From Pratylenchus scribneri (lineage: Eukaryota > Nematoda > Chromadorea > Rhabditida > Pratylenchidae), in assembly GCA_030063045.1 (NCBI GenBank), contig JAQSEB010000146.1, forward strand, positions 310,001 through 374,000: a stretch of DNA of 64,000 nucleotides. Direction: 5' to 3'. Below, one piece after another: positions 1-11,222 of the stretch. The number at the start of each line of letters is the position of its first letter. Position 1 is the stretch's first letter. The notes beneath the pieces are model-generated. The model did no database searches, was not told where the DNA came from, and saw nothing but the letters and a program-made list of their open reading frames with translations. The position numbers and the translations under genes are program-made.

Positions 1-216
1 GGGCACATTTAAGGGCATTCTTTGGGTGTTGATGAAGGTTGAGGAAAGGCATTGAGAAAATTTACAGCCAAAAATATGGAATTTTAATTAAGTTTAAATA
101 GTTGATCTAATATTTAAATTTCATTTTTGGCCGTAAATTTCGTGCACCAATTCAATTGGGATGAGAGGAGGAATGAAGGAATTGATTATGTTTTAATGCG
201 AATCATGCATCAATTT

Positions 217-1936
217 TCAATTATTATTATTCTTGGCCATTGTTGTTGTTGAGGCGGATGATGTCGAAGATGAAGAAGTTCCCTCATTGGAAGATGATGA
301 TGAGGAAGTTACATTCCCTTTTATTGAACTCCAAAGGCGAGAAAGTGTTGGTGACATGCTGGATTCGGCCGTAGCCGTTGGTTGCCTTGCGGTGACCGGT
401 GCCGAAGTGGATGAATCACTTTGGGTTGAATCGGTGTTGCCATTGCCGTTCCGCCGTTGGAAGAACCTCCAACTTTGGGTCAATTTTGCAGTGCCATTTT
501 TTCCTGAAATTGGTGGAAAATATTCTCCGATTTAACTGGTTTAAATTATTAATTACATATTTAGTAAGTGATTGGATAATAGATATTTGTTGTCGGATGC
601 AGATTAGAAATTTTTTTTTAAATTCCAATTTTATTTTTCTTAAATATATTTGTAAAATGATTGAAAAATACTATTTTTGGGATTAGAATCTTATAACTAA
701 TTCTGCGAATACATAGAATGAATCTGGAGAAGTTAAAAATTAGCATCTGTATGCACTCAATACCCTCCATCGCCTAAGCAATTTTATTGTTTATTTGAAC
801 TTCAAAAATGAATGCAAAACCTGTTGTAGTTGTTGAAGTTGAGGATTTGTTATCGGCCGTCATTTGTTGCCTTCCATTCTCTTCTCCATTGTTGGCTGTG
901 GCTTCCCTGCTGTTCACTCGAATAGCCGCCGTGTTCATTCCGGCCCGATTTGTTACGGCATTTGGGTTGGGGGCGGCGGGTATTCCATTTCCATGGTTTT
1001 GGCGGGCTTCCCTATCCAATGATTGTTGAAGGGCAATTGGCGTTAGCCATTCCTACAAATTTGCATTTATGAATTGATTAAAAATACTATATTGTAAAAT
1101 TTTCAGATAGATTTTTGAAAATTTTCGACCAATAGAGGGAATGGACCCTTCACTTTTGCTAAATTAGGATCTCGGGTTCGAAGCCGCTTGGAAGGTAATT
1201 TTTTCGGGTTCATTTTTTACATTCTATAGTAAATTTCTAGCCGAAATGCTGTTATTTACCGGGAAAAGCAAGTACCGAAATATTAATATTCATTTTCTCT
1301 TCTCTTATTAAATAAACTTTATTTTAAACTTTTTTGTTATTCAATAAGTTAAAAAAAACCTGGGGTATCCATCGTTCAAGGAAAGGTAATGAGCCGGATA
1401 TGTTTGCAAGCCGATTGATCCATGAAGGCAATTCTTGGCCAGTTAGGGTCTTAAATAGGAAAAATCTAAATGGTGGTGTTAAAAGTAAAATAAACTTTGC
1501 TCAAATGATTGCTGAAATGATTGCAATTTTTTGTAATCAAATGATAGCGATCTCCTCGATATTCTAGGCCAAGCTGTTGGATCATTTTCCGCACATCTTC
1601 CGGCGAAAAGTCGGTTTGGCCAAGGCAAATGCTTTCCCTAGAATAAAAAATATTTATTATTGAATGTTTTATAAACTTGAATCGGAAATTGTCGCCCAAT
1701 TCTTCAGCATCGCGAGGTGCATTCTCAAAAATGCCAGAGAATGGGAAGGGATGACCGCCGTATGCATATTCTAGAAATTTGAGAAAATTAAACTTCAATT
1801 AATCGCTATTAATTATTTTATTACCTGTTCCATAAACTTCGATGCCACTGTGGAAAACGCCAACCCCAATTGTTGAAGCATAATCATTCAGCCAAAACAT
1901 ATCATATACATTTAAATACACTGGAGCTCTGGCCAT
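217..1936 (-). CDS. DESI2: DESI2-like PPPDE (deSUMOylating isopeptidase-family) cysteine protease
   Basis: Six exons (1936-1825, 1770-1677, 1637-1496, 1449-1360, 1052-821, 503-217) give 318 residues in one frame. The PPPDE family are papain-like isopeptidases; DESI2 members have been linked to SUMO or ubiquitin removal in the cytoplasm. The catalytic pair is visible: His29 in [12 protein letters not shown] and Cys107 in TKNCNHFSN. These are followed by the family's LPSWINRLA and EWLTP stretches. The catalytic domain ends near residue 150. The remaining ~165 residues are a Ser/Thr/Asn-rich, low-complexity tail ending in four Asn, making the protein much longer than human DESI2 (about 194 aa). 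The start was chosen because it begins the conserved domain directly ([13 protein letters not shown]). The family is clear; the substrate is not. Intron 4 (1053-1359) carries a tRNA-like repeat. Confidence 0.9.
1105..1285 (+). repeat. tRNA-derived SINE-like element in DESI2 intron
   Basis: The stretch opens with gaaaattttcgacc, has a box-B-like cgggttcgaag at about 1171, and continues with attttttacattctatagt and atttctagc. Related sequence occurs near 10.3, 23.5 and 33.9 kb, twice in reverse orientation. That points to a dispersed, diverged family rather than a working tRNA gene. No full cloverleaf can be drawn. Confidence 0.5.
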
Positions 1937-2780
1937 TTTGATTTGAACAAGTTGAAGTGAATTTTTTGGAATGAAGAAAAATAAATGAATAAAATAATTA
2001 ATTCTTGCCCTCAATCGATCTATTGAAATTTGGAAAAAAAATGATTGATGATGGGAGAATAAAATGTGTAATCCCTATTTTTCCCCACCAGCGTCCCATC
2101 CCTCGCACTGATCGGATTGAGATTGAGTGAGACTGGTTTTTTGAATATTCAAATTTTGTAAACAAATCCCGTCCGTCCCGCAATTCATTCTCGAGTCTCG
2201 GAAAAAATTTTAATTATTCTTTTCAAGTTTTATTTTTATTATGGGTTTATTTTTCATTCTAGTCCATTTCATCAATCATAAAAAATAAACGCTTAAATTA
2301 TTAATGTCCATCAGCAGCTCTTCATCATTCAACAGCAATCTAGTTTGCAATCTGCAAAATGTCGAGACTCTCGAGCATATACCTTCCCAATGGCTTGGCT
2401 TTATTATTATTATAGGTCCATCCAAACACAAATTGTGAGATAAGATATAAGAATGCTAGTAAGCAAGAGCGATTGTTGAGATTAAGATCGCCCGCCGCTG
2501 AGAAATATAGGTTCTAGCGATATTATTATGGGCGACAAATGTTGGTTTTTCTTTGCCTCAATTTTCCATGCAATAAGATGCTTTAGTATCACAAATTATC
2601 TGCTGCTGCTGTTGCTTGGAAATGGGATTTGGGATTAGATCCCCAAAACCAATCAATGAAGGAAAGCATTTGGACCCGGAGAAAAAGCAAAACTCCCCCG
2701 CAAATATTCTTGCAACTTTTTATTCAATGATTAAATTTCTTAAATTTTATTTAGATTTATTTAAATAAAAATTCCATAAA
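1937..2780. other. divergent intergenic region between DESI2 and kindlin genes
   Basis: No coding frame or RNA gene is convincing here. It must hold both promoters. An acceptor-like tttattttag at 2745-2754 lies 26 nt before the kindlin ATG and could take a spliced leader. Confidence 0.5.
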
Positions 2781-5700
2781 ATGGCTCATCTCATCCAAGA
2801 TGGCTTCGTTGTCAATGATGCCAAATGGAAACTTGGCATTTTCGTCACCGATTTGAACATTTCGCGTGAGATTTTGGTCAAAGGGGATCTCACAATTGGC
2901 AATTTGATGATGCAATTGGTCGAGCAAATTGGCGAGAACCAAGACTGGAGTGATCATGCATTATGGTGGCCGGATAGACGCAAATGGCTGGTTTGGAATG
3001 TTTTTTATGCAAAAATACATTAAACATTTATAGAAACACACGCGAAGTACGCTGGATCAGATTGGCGTGACAGCGGCAACATTCCTAGAGTTTACGCCAA
3101 TGCATAAACCAGCGAGGTATTCCGTCCATAGATATTAAATGAATATTTTAATTTTTCAGAGTCGAAATTCCCGATAGACAAGTTTGTAATTATTAAGATA
3201 ATTTTAAAAAATAATTTTTTCCTATTAAAAAGGTTCTTGATGCTCGCCTCGATTTCTCTGTGCCAATTCTCAAAGTCACTCAAAAACTTTGCCAAGAAAT
3301 GGGAATTCGTCACCCCGAAGAGCTCTCTCTAAAACGCGATATCCCGCCGGAAATTCTTCGCAAAGGTGCCCATGTCGAATCCGAGGCACAAATTCAGCCT
3401 TATATGAAGCCGGGCGAGGTGAGCAAAAATGGAAATTATAATTGGATGTTTATAAATTTTCGAATAAGCAAATGGAATGATTCCTGTTCCTGATCTTCAT
3501 AAAAATTTTTAATTTAATTCATTAAAACATCAATTTAAGTAATTTTCAATTTAAGGAATCTGTCGGGCCAGGTACTTTGCGCACAATGAAGCCAATTCGT
3601 GCATCCACCACAAATCTGAGTGGACGAGGTTCACCCGTTTCCGGCGCTTCCCATATGGGCCCTGGCCATATTTTCAACGTTCAATTTTTTATCCAAATGT
3701 TTATTTAATTATGGTTTTTAAGGCTTCCGAGATTGGCACTTTACCAAAATCCGGCACAATTCCACGGGGGATGAGCCCCGGCCCAGCGGCGGTAAATTTA
3801 TAAATTTTACCCCCGTTGAAAATTTATGCATAAATTGTTCAATTTTAGTATCGAGAATGCCTTGGCCGCACCCCAGAGCCGGGACTTTGTGAAGGACTGG
3901 ACGATGAATTCTTCGACCAAAATTTAATCAATTCGCCAAAAATCACACCCAGTCGGGATTCCTTCAAGCCCCAAAATTTAATGGAGAAGGCGGCTTTGAA
4001 CAGAGGATGGCTTGATTCATCACGGTAAGTAAATAAATTTTAACAGTTAAAAAATTTTTTAAAAAATCTACAAATAAATTCATTCCTCTCAATTTTTCAG
4101 CTCACTAATGGAGCAGGGCATTTGCGAGGGGGACACGGTGCTGTTACGTTTCAAATTTATGGTATTTTGCAATTTATTTCCGTATTTAATGACCCATAAA
4201 ATATTAAGACCTTCTTCGACATCAATCTAAAATATGACCCAGTTCGGATCAATCAGCTTTATGAGCAAGCAAAATGGTCAATTCTGTTGGAGGAAGTAGA
4301 ACATACCGAGGAGGAGGCCGCCCTTTTTGCTGCACTTCAAGTAAAATAATTTTTTCGAATTGATAAATTTATTAGTCTACATTAAATTTTTCTAAATATT
4401 GGCTTATAAGTCTGGGATAAACCACTGAACCGTCATTTTAAAAATTTTTTTATATTTATTGATATTAAATTTCTCCCTATTTAAAGTTGCAAGCCACACT
4501 TCAACGAAGCACCCCCGAACGTGAATCGCCGGAACGCGATGAAGTAGATGTGATGCTGGATGAGTTGGAACAAACATTGGACGCCGCCGCCTCAATCAGT
4601 CGCCGCGACCTTACATATGTGCCCGAATTGACGGAATATCTGAAATATTTGAAGCCGAAGAAAATTGGCTTCAACAATTTCAAGCGGGCTTATTTCACAT
4701 TTCGAGACCTCTATCTCAGTTATTACAACACGGCACAGGATGCGAATGGTAAGTAAAGCGGGAATTTATTTTTGGTGATTCTTGTTAATGTGTTTTCGAT
4801 TGTAAAATTGTAATTGCGATTGTAAATTTATTTTTAATTTTAAATATTGTTAATATTGTATACATTTTTTGTAATGGGATTTATTAAAACCTCAAAATTA
4901 ATTCGGAAAATTTATCAATTTTCTATCAAATAATTTTCAAATATTATTTATTAGGCCCCCCACTCGGCCATTATTATATGAAGGGCTGTGAAGTGAGCCA
5001 AGAGTTGAGTGTTGCGCAAGGCAAATTTCACATCAAATTACAATTGCCAAGCAGCGAGGGAATGACCGAAATGGTGTTAAAATGCGAAACGGAACAACAA
5101 TTTGCCAAATGGATGGCCGCTTGCCGCCTGGCTTCACGCGGTAAAACAATGGCCGATTCATCATACAATGCGGAGATGGAATCCATCAAGAAAGTGCTTC
5201 AAATGCAGGCCGGAAGTGAGTGAATAAATAATTTTAATATTTAAATTAATCACAAGGAGCCGCCCAAAATGGCTCGCAAATGAAGAAAAGTCGGCAACCG
5301 GTCCAACTCCCATCCGATTTCAATGTAGAGGAATATGCCTCACAACGATATGTGCGCCGGGCTGGCAATAAAAATGTAAGAATTTAAGGGAATGAATTAA
5401 CACAAACAGAAATTAAAAAATAAAAATTTCAATTTAAAGTTGCAACATCGAATTTCGGATGCCCACTCAAATGTCCGCAGTTTGAGTTGCAGAGAAGCAA
5501 AATTGCAATATATTCGAAATTGGGAGGCATTACCAGAACATGGCCTTCATTATTTCATCGTAAAATTCAGGTGCCAAATTTTTTAATTTGTTCATCAAAT
5601 TATAATTTATTCCAGAAATGGTAAAAGCAAGCCTGAATTGATTGCGGTCACCCATAATCGCATAATGAAAGTGAACAGTGAGAATGGTGAATCCACGAAG

Positions 5701-6118
5701 ACATGGCGTTTTGCCGGAATGAAAAAATGGCATGTGAATTGGGAAATTCGGCACATCAAAGTGCAATTCGATACGGAGGACATTGAATTCAAACCACTTT
5801 CGGCCGATTGCAAGGTTTTTATTGGGCGAGAATTTGGGGGTTATTTTTTGCAATGGAATTTGTGATTTAAACAAAGAATGGAAGACGCAAAAGTCCTGCT
5901 GATCTTTTCTTCTGAACATAAATTCTAAATATCCTTCATTCTTTGTTTCAATAAAAAATCACAATAATTAATTCTTTGCAAAATTTTTAAACAATCCATT
6001 TTTGAAGGTCGTTCACGAGTTCATTGGCGGCTACATTTTTATGTCACTCCGCAGCAAGGACCAGAACCAGGCACTGGACGAGGAAGGATTTCATCAATTG
6101 ACTGGTGGATGGGGATGA
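2781..6118 (+). CDS. unc-112: kindlin (FERMT / UNC-112), integrin-activating adhesion protein
   Basis: Fifteen exons (2781-2990, 3034-3116, 3160-3181, 3233-3418, 3556-3678, 3723-3791, 3849-4024, 4101-4161, 4209-4340, 4487-4748, 4955-5215, 5257-5375, 5440-5570, 5616-5814, 6008-6118) give 714 residues, close to the family's usual length. Kindlins bind integrin beta tails and the ILK complex at cell-matrix adhesions; in worms this is the muscle dense-body protein UNC-112. The F0 lobe contains the hallmark [16 protein letters not shown], then [11 protein letters not shown] and a long F1 linker. The F2 lobe carries [12 protein letters not shown], with an inserted PH domain at about residues 405-500 ([13 protein letters not shown]). 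The F3 lobe follows, ending with [10 protein letters not shown]. Nothing looks broken. The start matches the family's F0 start, and an acceptor-like site lies 26 nt upstream. Confidence 0.96.
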
Positions 6119-6510
6119 TGAAGAGAAGAACAATTCCAAAGGAATGCTAGTCCAATTGCAATAAACCAACAAAATAAATTACGATTGATGAAATTGGCCA
6201 TTTTTTAAATTCATTTTTAACCTTTAATCATTTTATTACTCATTTTGTGCCACCCTCCTTTCTTTAACCATACTTATACTGCCTTTTAATCAAAACACAT
6301 AAAACAATAATAATTCCCAAATTTTATACATTTTTTTATTAATGAGTTTGAATAAAATTAATAAAAATTTACAAAGCCTGATGAACATTAGAATATATAA
6401 AAAAACATCATAATATATTTTTGTGGGAATAGATTAAAATTATTTGAGATGTGAGTGAATTCAAAAATAATACAACGCATCAAAATCAAGTATATTCCAC
6501 AAATTTCTTC
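6119..6510. other. convergent 3' intergenic region
   Basis: Between the kindlin stop and the stop of the opposite-strand RRM gene. AT-rich, holding the two 3' UTRs. Nothing else seen. Confidence 0.5.
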
Positions 6511-8238
6511 TCATTCTTCATTTGAGCCGCCGGTGCTGGTTAAATTCAAAAAAACTTTCTTCAATGTAACATCAATGCAGTGGGCAGTGGCCACTTTTTC
6601 TTTCTCTTCTTTTGGCAATACATCCCGTTTCCCATGAAATTGGAGCATAAATTGTTTAGCATGTTCGTGGCGTTCGAAAATCACGTGGCAATCGTCGGAT
6701 CCATCTCGCCAAATTTTCTATTAATTTTATTAAATTTTATTGATTAATTTGGAATTTCCTAACCTTAACCGGACCGACGGTGGCAGCCAATTGACTGACT
6801 TTTTTCTCAGCCTGGCCAACCCCTCGCAAATTTGTGACCACCACTGCCAAATATGGCCTCAATTTATTGTTGCTGACGACGCTCTTCTCCTTTGTTGCTG
6901 TTGCCCGGCCATTTGGTCCTTGAATTTTAGGTCGTTTCTGAGCTGGGCCACTGTCCAAAAATTTTGTTGTTTCCATTTTTGTTTCTGCTATTTCCTGGCG
7001 GCGATGTTGACTTTTTCGGCGGGCAATCTCCTCACGAAGTCGATTCTGTTCTTCAATCTTCTTCAAATATTCATCGTCCAATCCAATGGCACGAGCGCAT
7101 TCAATCGTCTGATGTGTAATATTTACCTTTAATAAATTTCATAAATTATTAACTCATTCAATCAATAAACCTGCTCATTTTTGGATTTTGTCGGTTGGCC
7201 ATGCCTCCTGGTGTCAGAAGTTGATTTGTTGAATTTATTGATGGCATTTTTTGTTGTATTTTTCCATCGGCTGCTGGAATCCTTCCTCTCTCTGCCGTTT
7301 GGACTGGAACTCGGCGATCTACTTGCGGAATGGGAACGCGATGTGGAGGAATTTGCGGAAGTACTCCTTGAAGAGGATGAAGAAGAAGGACTCCGGGAAT
7401 AGTGCTGGCGGTGGCGACGGGCTATGAAAAATATTTTAATATTTAAAAATAATTAAATAACCTGAAATATTTTTGCGCACAAATTCATCGACCATCATAT
7501 CCCAATTGTTATTGTTTGTGGCTATTGCATTTCGATTTATGTAAATATTGCCGCCGCTGCTGGCCGTCGGAATTGATGGTGTTGGAATTGTTGGAAGACC
7601 CAAATGATGATGGAAATTGGAAGCTGGTGCATGAGGAGGGTGAGAGGCAGGAAATGCGGCAGACATTTGATTAGCTTAAATTAAATTGGATTATATTTAT
7701 TAAATGAAATTGAATTTACCATGAAGAAGATGGCGAGGTTGATTCAAATAAACCTGTTGTTGAGGATTTTGATAAACGGAGCCGGCCTGCCGGAATCGAT
7801 TAGCCTGGAGATGTATTTAAAATAAAAATTTGCAATATAAACAAAATTAACCTGTCCATGTCCATATGTGGTGGGTAAATTGGGAATGTTCGAATGGTGA
7901 AGATCTAGAAAAACGTAAATTTAATGTTGAATTGAATATTTAAAATCGCTTACTTCTGGGTTTGTTGAAATTAGGATTGACATAATAGCGGAAATTGGGC
8001 CTTGGAGTAGCCGAATTTGTGGTTATCGTCTCAATGGAATTTGTGCCAGAAGTCTGAATTTAAATATGTAAATTAGTCATCATTTGATTGAAATTAAATT
8101 TACCGTTGATGGCAAGGATGAGGGCTGAATGCTGGATTGTTGGCTGACAATAAGTTCCTGACGCAATTCCTTGGCCTTTTTCTGGGCGGCTTCGAGCACA
8201 TCCTCGTCGTAATCAAGTTGTTCACTTTCCTCTTCCAT
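6511..8238 (-). CDS. RS-rich protein with C-terminal RRM-like domain
   Basis: Eight exons (8238-8104, 8053-7954, 7904-7852, 7804-7720, 7674-7462, 7421-7171, 7108-6764, 6717-6511) give 462 residues. The acidic N-terminus (LDYDEDVLEAAQKKAKELRQ) leads into a long Pro/Asn/His-rich disordered part. An Arg-Ser segment follows (about residues 200-250), then a charged helix (DDEYLKKIEEQNRLREE). Last comes a fold resembling an RNA-recognition motif (about residues 355-430): LAVVVTNLRGV as a degenerate RNP2 strand and DDCHVIFERHEHAKQF as the RNP1-side strand. An RS region plus an RRM suggests nuclear RNA processing. I do not recognise the orthologue group; the RRM lacks the aromatic RNP1 pattern and may not bind RNA in the usual way. 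Confidence 0.75.
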
Positions 8239-8972
8239 TAGGTATTTTATACCCTAAAATTTAAGATTCTGATTTTTTTAATAATTTAGGTAAAAATAAA
8301 AAAAAAGTGGTCCAGTGTAAAATAATAAAAAAAAATTCAGAAGCAACTTTTATAGGGTAATTTATGGCACTGAGCTGATTGATCAGTGAACGAAAACGAA
8401 TCTAAATCTAATATTCATTTTGCACATCTTATCAATTATTTATCATCATGTTGTGTTTATAAGATAATTTCCTAACTTTTATTACTCAGAAAGAAAATGC
8501 ATTTGTTTTTGTATGAGATTGACTGAGATGAAAAGAGGAGAAGAAGAGGGAAGGGGAATTCGCATGATTTAAATTTACAACAAAAACAAATAAAATTTTA
8601 TGCCAATATGGCGCGAATTTCTTAATCAAAAATGGAAATTTGACGCGGCTGGTTTTTAGCGCAGGTTTTAACTTTTAAAGCAAAAAAAGAATAAGTAACT
8701 CGGTTCCGATTTCCGAATATTTTGTGTATTTGGATTTTTTGGAATTGAATGGACAAAATAAACAATGGGAAGGACGAAGGAGGGTGTAGATTCGAAATTC
8801 GAAATTGGGTAGACCTAAAATACCTCCATTCCATTCCACGATCGACCAACATCAGTTATAGTGTTGTAATTAGGTATTCATTAGCCAAATTCCTCTATCA
8901 TTTTTTCCCAAAATTGATTTTATTTCATTTTTAGAATTTAGCAGAAAGATTAAATTTATTCACTTTATTAAA
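8239..8972. other. divergent intergenic region upstream of RAD51
   Basis: AT-rich, no supported gene. An acceptor-like ttcatttttag ends at 8934, 38 nt before the RAD51 ATG, and could be a spliced-leader site. Confidence 0.45.
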
Positions 8973-10816
8973 ATGATGAATCAGAAAGGTCGACAAAAGG
9001 AGAAAGCAGTGGTTTTGCCCAAGGAGAGCATATTGACACAAGCAGCCGCCACCAATGTTGTGATTGAAGCAATGGAGATGGAGCAGCCGAAAAATGTGCC
9101 ATATACACAGGTGGAGAAACTCGAGGTCAGTTCAATTTCAATACATCAACAAATAATAGTGAAGCAATTAAATGTGAATGTGAAATAAAAGTTTTAGCTT
9201 TTAGGGTCTAAAATAGGATTAGAAGAAGAGTTCATGGGAATAGGAAAGATTAGTTAAATACGTAGAAAATTAGAAGAAAGAAAAAGAAGAGTTATGATTA
9301 TGATCGTAAAACGTAAGATCAAGAAAAATTGAACAAATTAATCGGATCAAGCTAATACAAAAATAAATTTCAGTCGCATGGAATCGCCATGAATGACATC
9401 AAACGTTTGCGCGAAAACGGATTTTTCACCATCGAATCGGTTGCCTTTGCTTCCAGGCGTGAGTTGGAACGATGCAAAGGCATTGGTGATGCGAAAATCG
9501 AGAAAATTCATGTGAGTTTATATTCTTTTTATTTTTAAATCCATTTTATCTTCTTTAGGGTGAAGCAAAGAAATTGGTGCCAATGTCATTCAAATTGGCC
9601 AGTCAAATCTACATCAAACGAACTCAACTCGTCCAAATCGAAACTGGAAGCCGCGAATTGAACAGACTTTTGGGTGGCGGCATCGAAACAAGCTCAATCA
9701 CAGAGGTAAATGTCGGAGAAAATTTAAAAATTTAATTATTTTTTTTCAGGTCTTCGGGGAGTTCAGAACCGGCAAAAGCCAGCTTTGCCACACATTGGCC
9801 GTAATTTGTCAACTTCCAGTGGAAATGGGCGGAGGCGCTGGCAAATGTTTGTGGATTGACACGGAGGGCACATTCCGCCCCGAAAGACTTCTTGCGGTTG
9901 CGGAAAGGTTTATTTCAATTTTCAAAACCAATATTAACATGAACATTCTTTGAAGGTTCAAATTAGACGGTCAAATGGTGCTGGAAAATGTTGCCTACGC
10001 CCGTTGCCATAACACCGATCACCAAATGCGCCTGTTGATGGAAGGTGCGGCAATGATGGCCGAATGTCGCTATGCATTGGTTGTGGTGGACAGTGTGATG
10101 GCCCTGTACCGAACAGACTACACGGGCAGAGGAGAACTTTCGGCGCGACAACAACATTTGGCGTGCTTCTTGCGAGGATTGATCAAACTGGCTGAGGAGG
10201 TTGGCTTTCAATAATTTGGGTTTTGGATATAAACACTAGTCCAATTATGGTTGGTTTGTTCTAAGCATTATATTCCAGTTAAAAATTTACCATAGAATAT
10301 GTATAAATGAATGAAAATGACAAACAAAACCGAAAAAATTACTGTCCTCTGAGCGGGTTCGAACCTAAGACCTAAAATTTGCAAAGTAAGGAACCCCTCC
10401 TTTTGGTCGAAAATTTTCAAAAATGGTAAAATCTTATTTATACAAAAAATCTTGATCGATTTCCAATTTTCAGTTCGGTGTCGCTGTGGTCATCACCAAT
10501 CAAGTGGTCGCGCAGGTGGAGGGTGGCGGTGGAATGTTCCAGGCAGATCCAAAAAAACCAATCGGAGGCCACATTATTGCGCACACATCAACGACAAGGT
10601 AAAAAAAAACCGATAAAATATTTGAATTCATCTATTCTTCAGACTTTACTTACGCAAAGGAAAGGGCGCACAACGCATGTGCAAGGTAAATTAATTTTTC
10701 CCAATAATTTCTTTTCAATTTTTCAATAGATTTACGATTCGCCGTGTTTACCCGAAGATGAATGCACTTTTGAGATCACCCAATATGGAATTGATGATGT
10801 GCAAAATCCAGAGTGA
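8973..10816 (+). CDS. rad-51: RAD51 recombinase
   Basis: Eight exons (8973-9125, 9374-9511, 9559-9705, 9750-9907, 9956-10199, 10474-10598, 10643-10685, 10730-10816) give 364 residues. RAD51 forms ATP-dependent filaments on single-stranded DNA for homologous recombination in the nucleus. Visible features: an N-terminal helix-hairpin-helix region ([14 protein letters not shown]); Walker [10 protein letters not shown] (about 149-157), with Ser where most RAD51 have Thr; Walker [10 protein letters not shown] (about 239-247); [17 protein letters not shown]; loop-2 region with [16 protein letters not shown]; and the C-terminal IYDSPCLPE. It reads as RAD51 rather than DMC1 because of its RAD51-like linker and C-terminus, though that is judged by eye. 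The sixth exon is separated by a 274-nt intron that contains a repeat. Confidence 0.97.
10240..10445 (-). repeat. tRNA-derived SINE-like element in RAD51 intron
   Basis: On the minus strand it reads gaaaattttcgaccaaaagg, then an aggttcgaacccgctc box-B-like motif, then attttttcgg and a diverged tail. The order matches the element at 1.1-1.3 kb. It fills most of intron 5. Confidence 0.5.
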
Positions 10817-11222
10817 GCGGAAAAAACGAAGAGAAGAGATATGGATCTTTTGTGTGTTTTAATTGACAAAATTGAGATGAGAATTATGGATGAAGAGAAG
10901 AAGAAGAAGGACGGGTTTTATTAAATCATTCCGCCAATAAATCCACTATTTTTTCAACATTTTTATATCGACTCTCGATTTTATTTTTGTTGTGTTTTTG
11001 CCACTTGGCATTCCATCCGTCCAACAAATTCCATCTTTTCTCATCGTTTTCTCTAAATTCATCGCATATTTTTGCTTTATTTTCTCTCTCATTATATTTA
11101 CGAATAAATTTTTTTTTGTTTACTTTTCAATAATTTTTTGTTGATGAAAATTGCCAACAATGCAATTTATTATTTAAATTTTATTAGTGAATAAAAATTT
11201 TACTGAAAAAAGTGAATAAATA
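10817..11222. other. intergenic region RAD51-ACBD3
   Basis: About 400 nt of AT-rich sequence between two same-strand genes. Acceptor-like ttttattag ends at 11187, 35 nt before the next ATG. The spacing allows either a separate promoter or a loosely spaced operon; I cannot decide. Confidence 0.4.

Noticed and set aside
5530..5919. A 129-codon minus-strand frame
   Set aside because: Antisense to conserved kindlin F3 exons.
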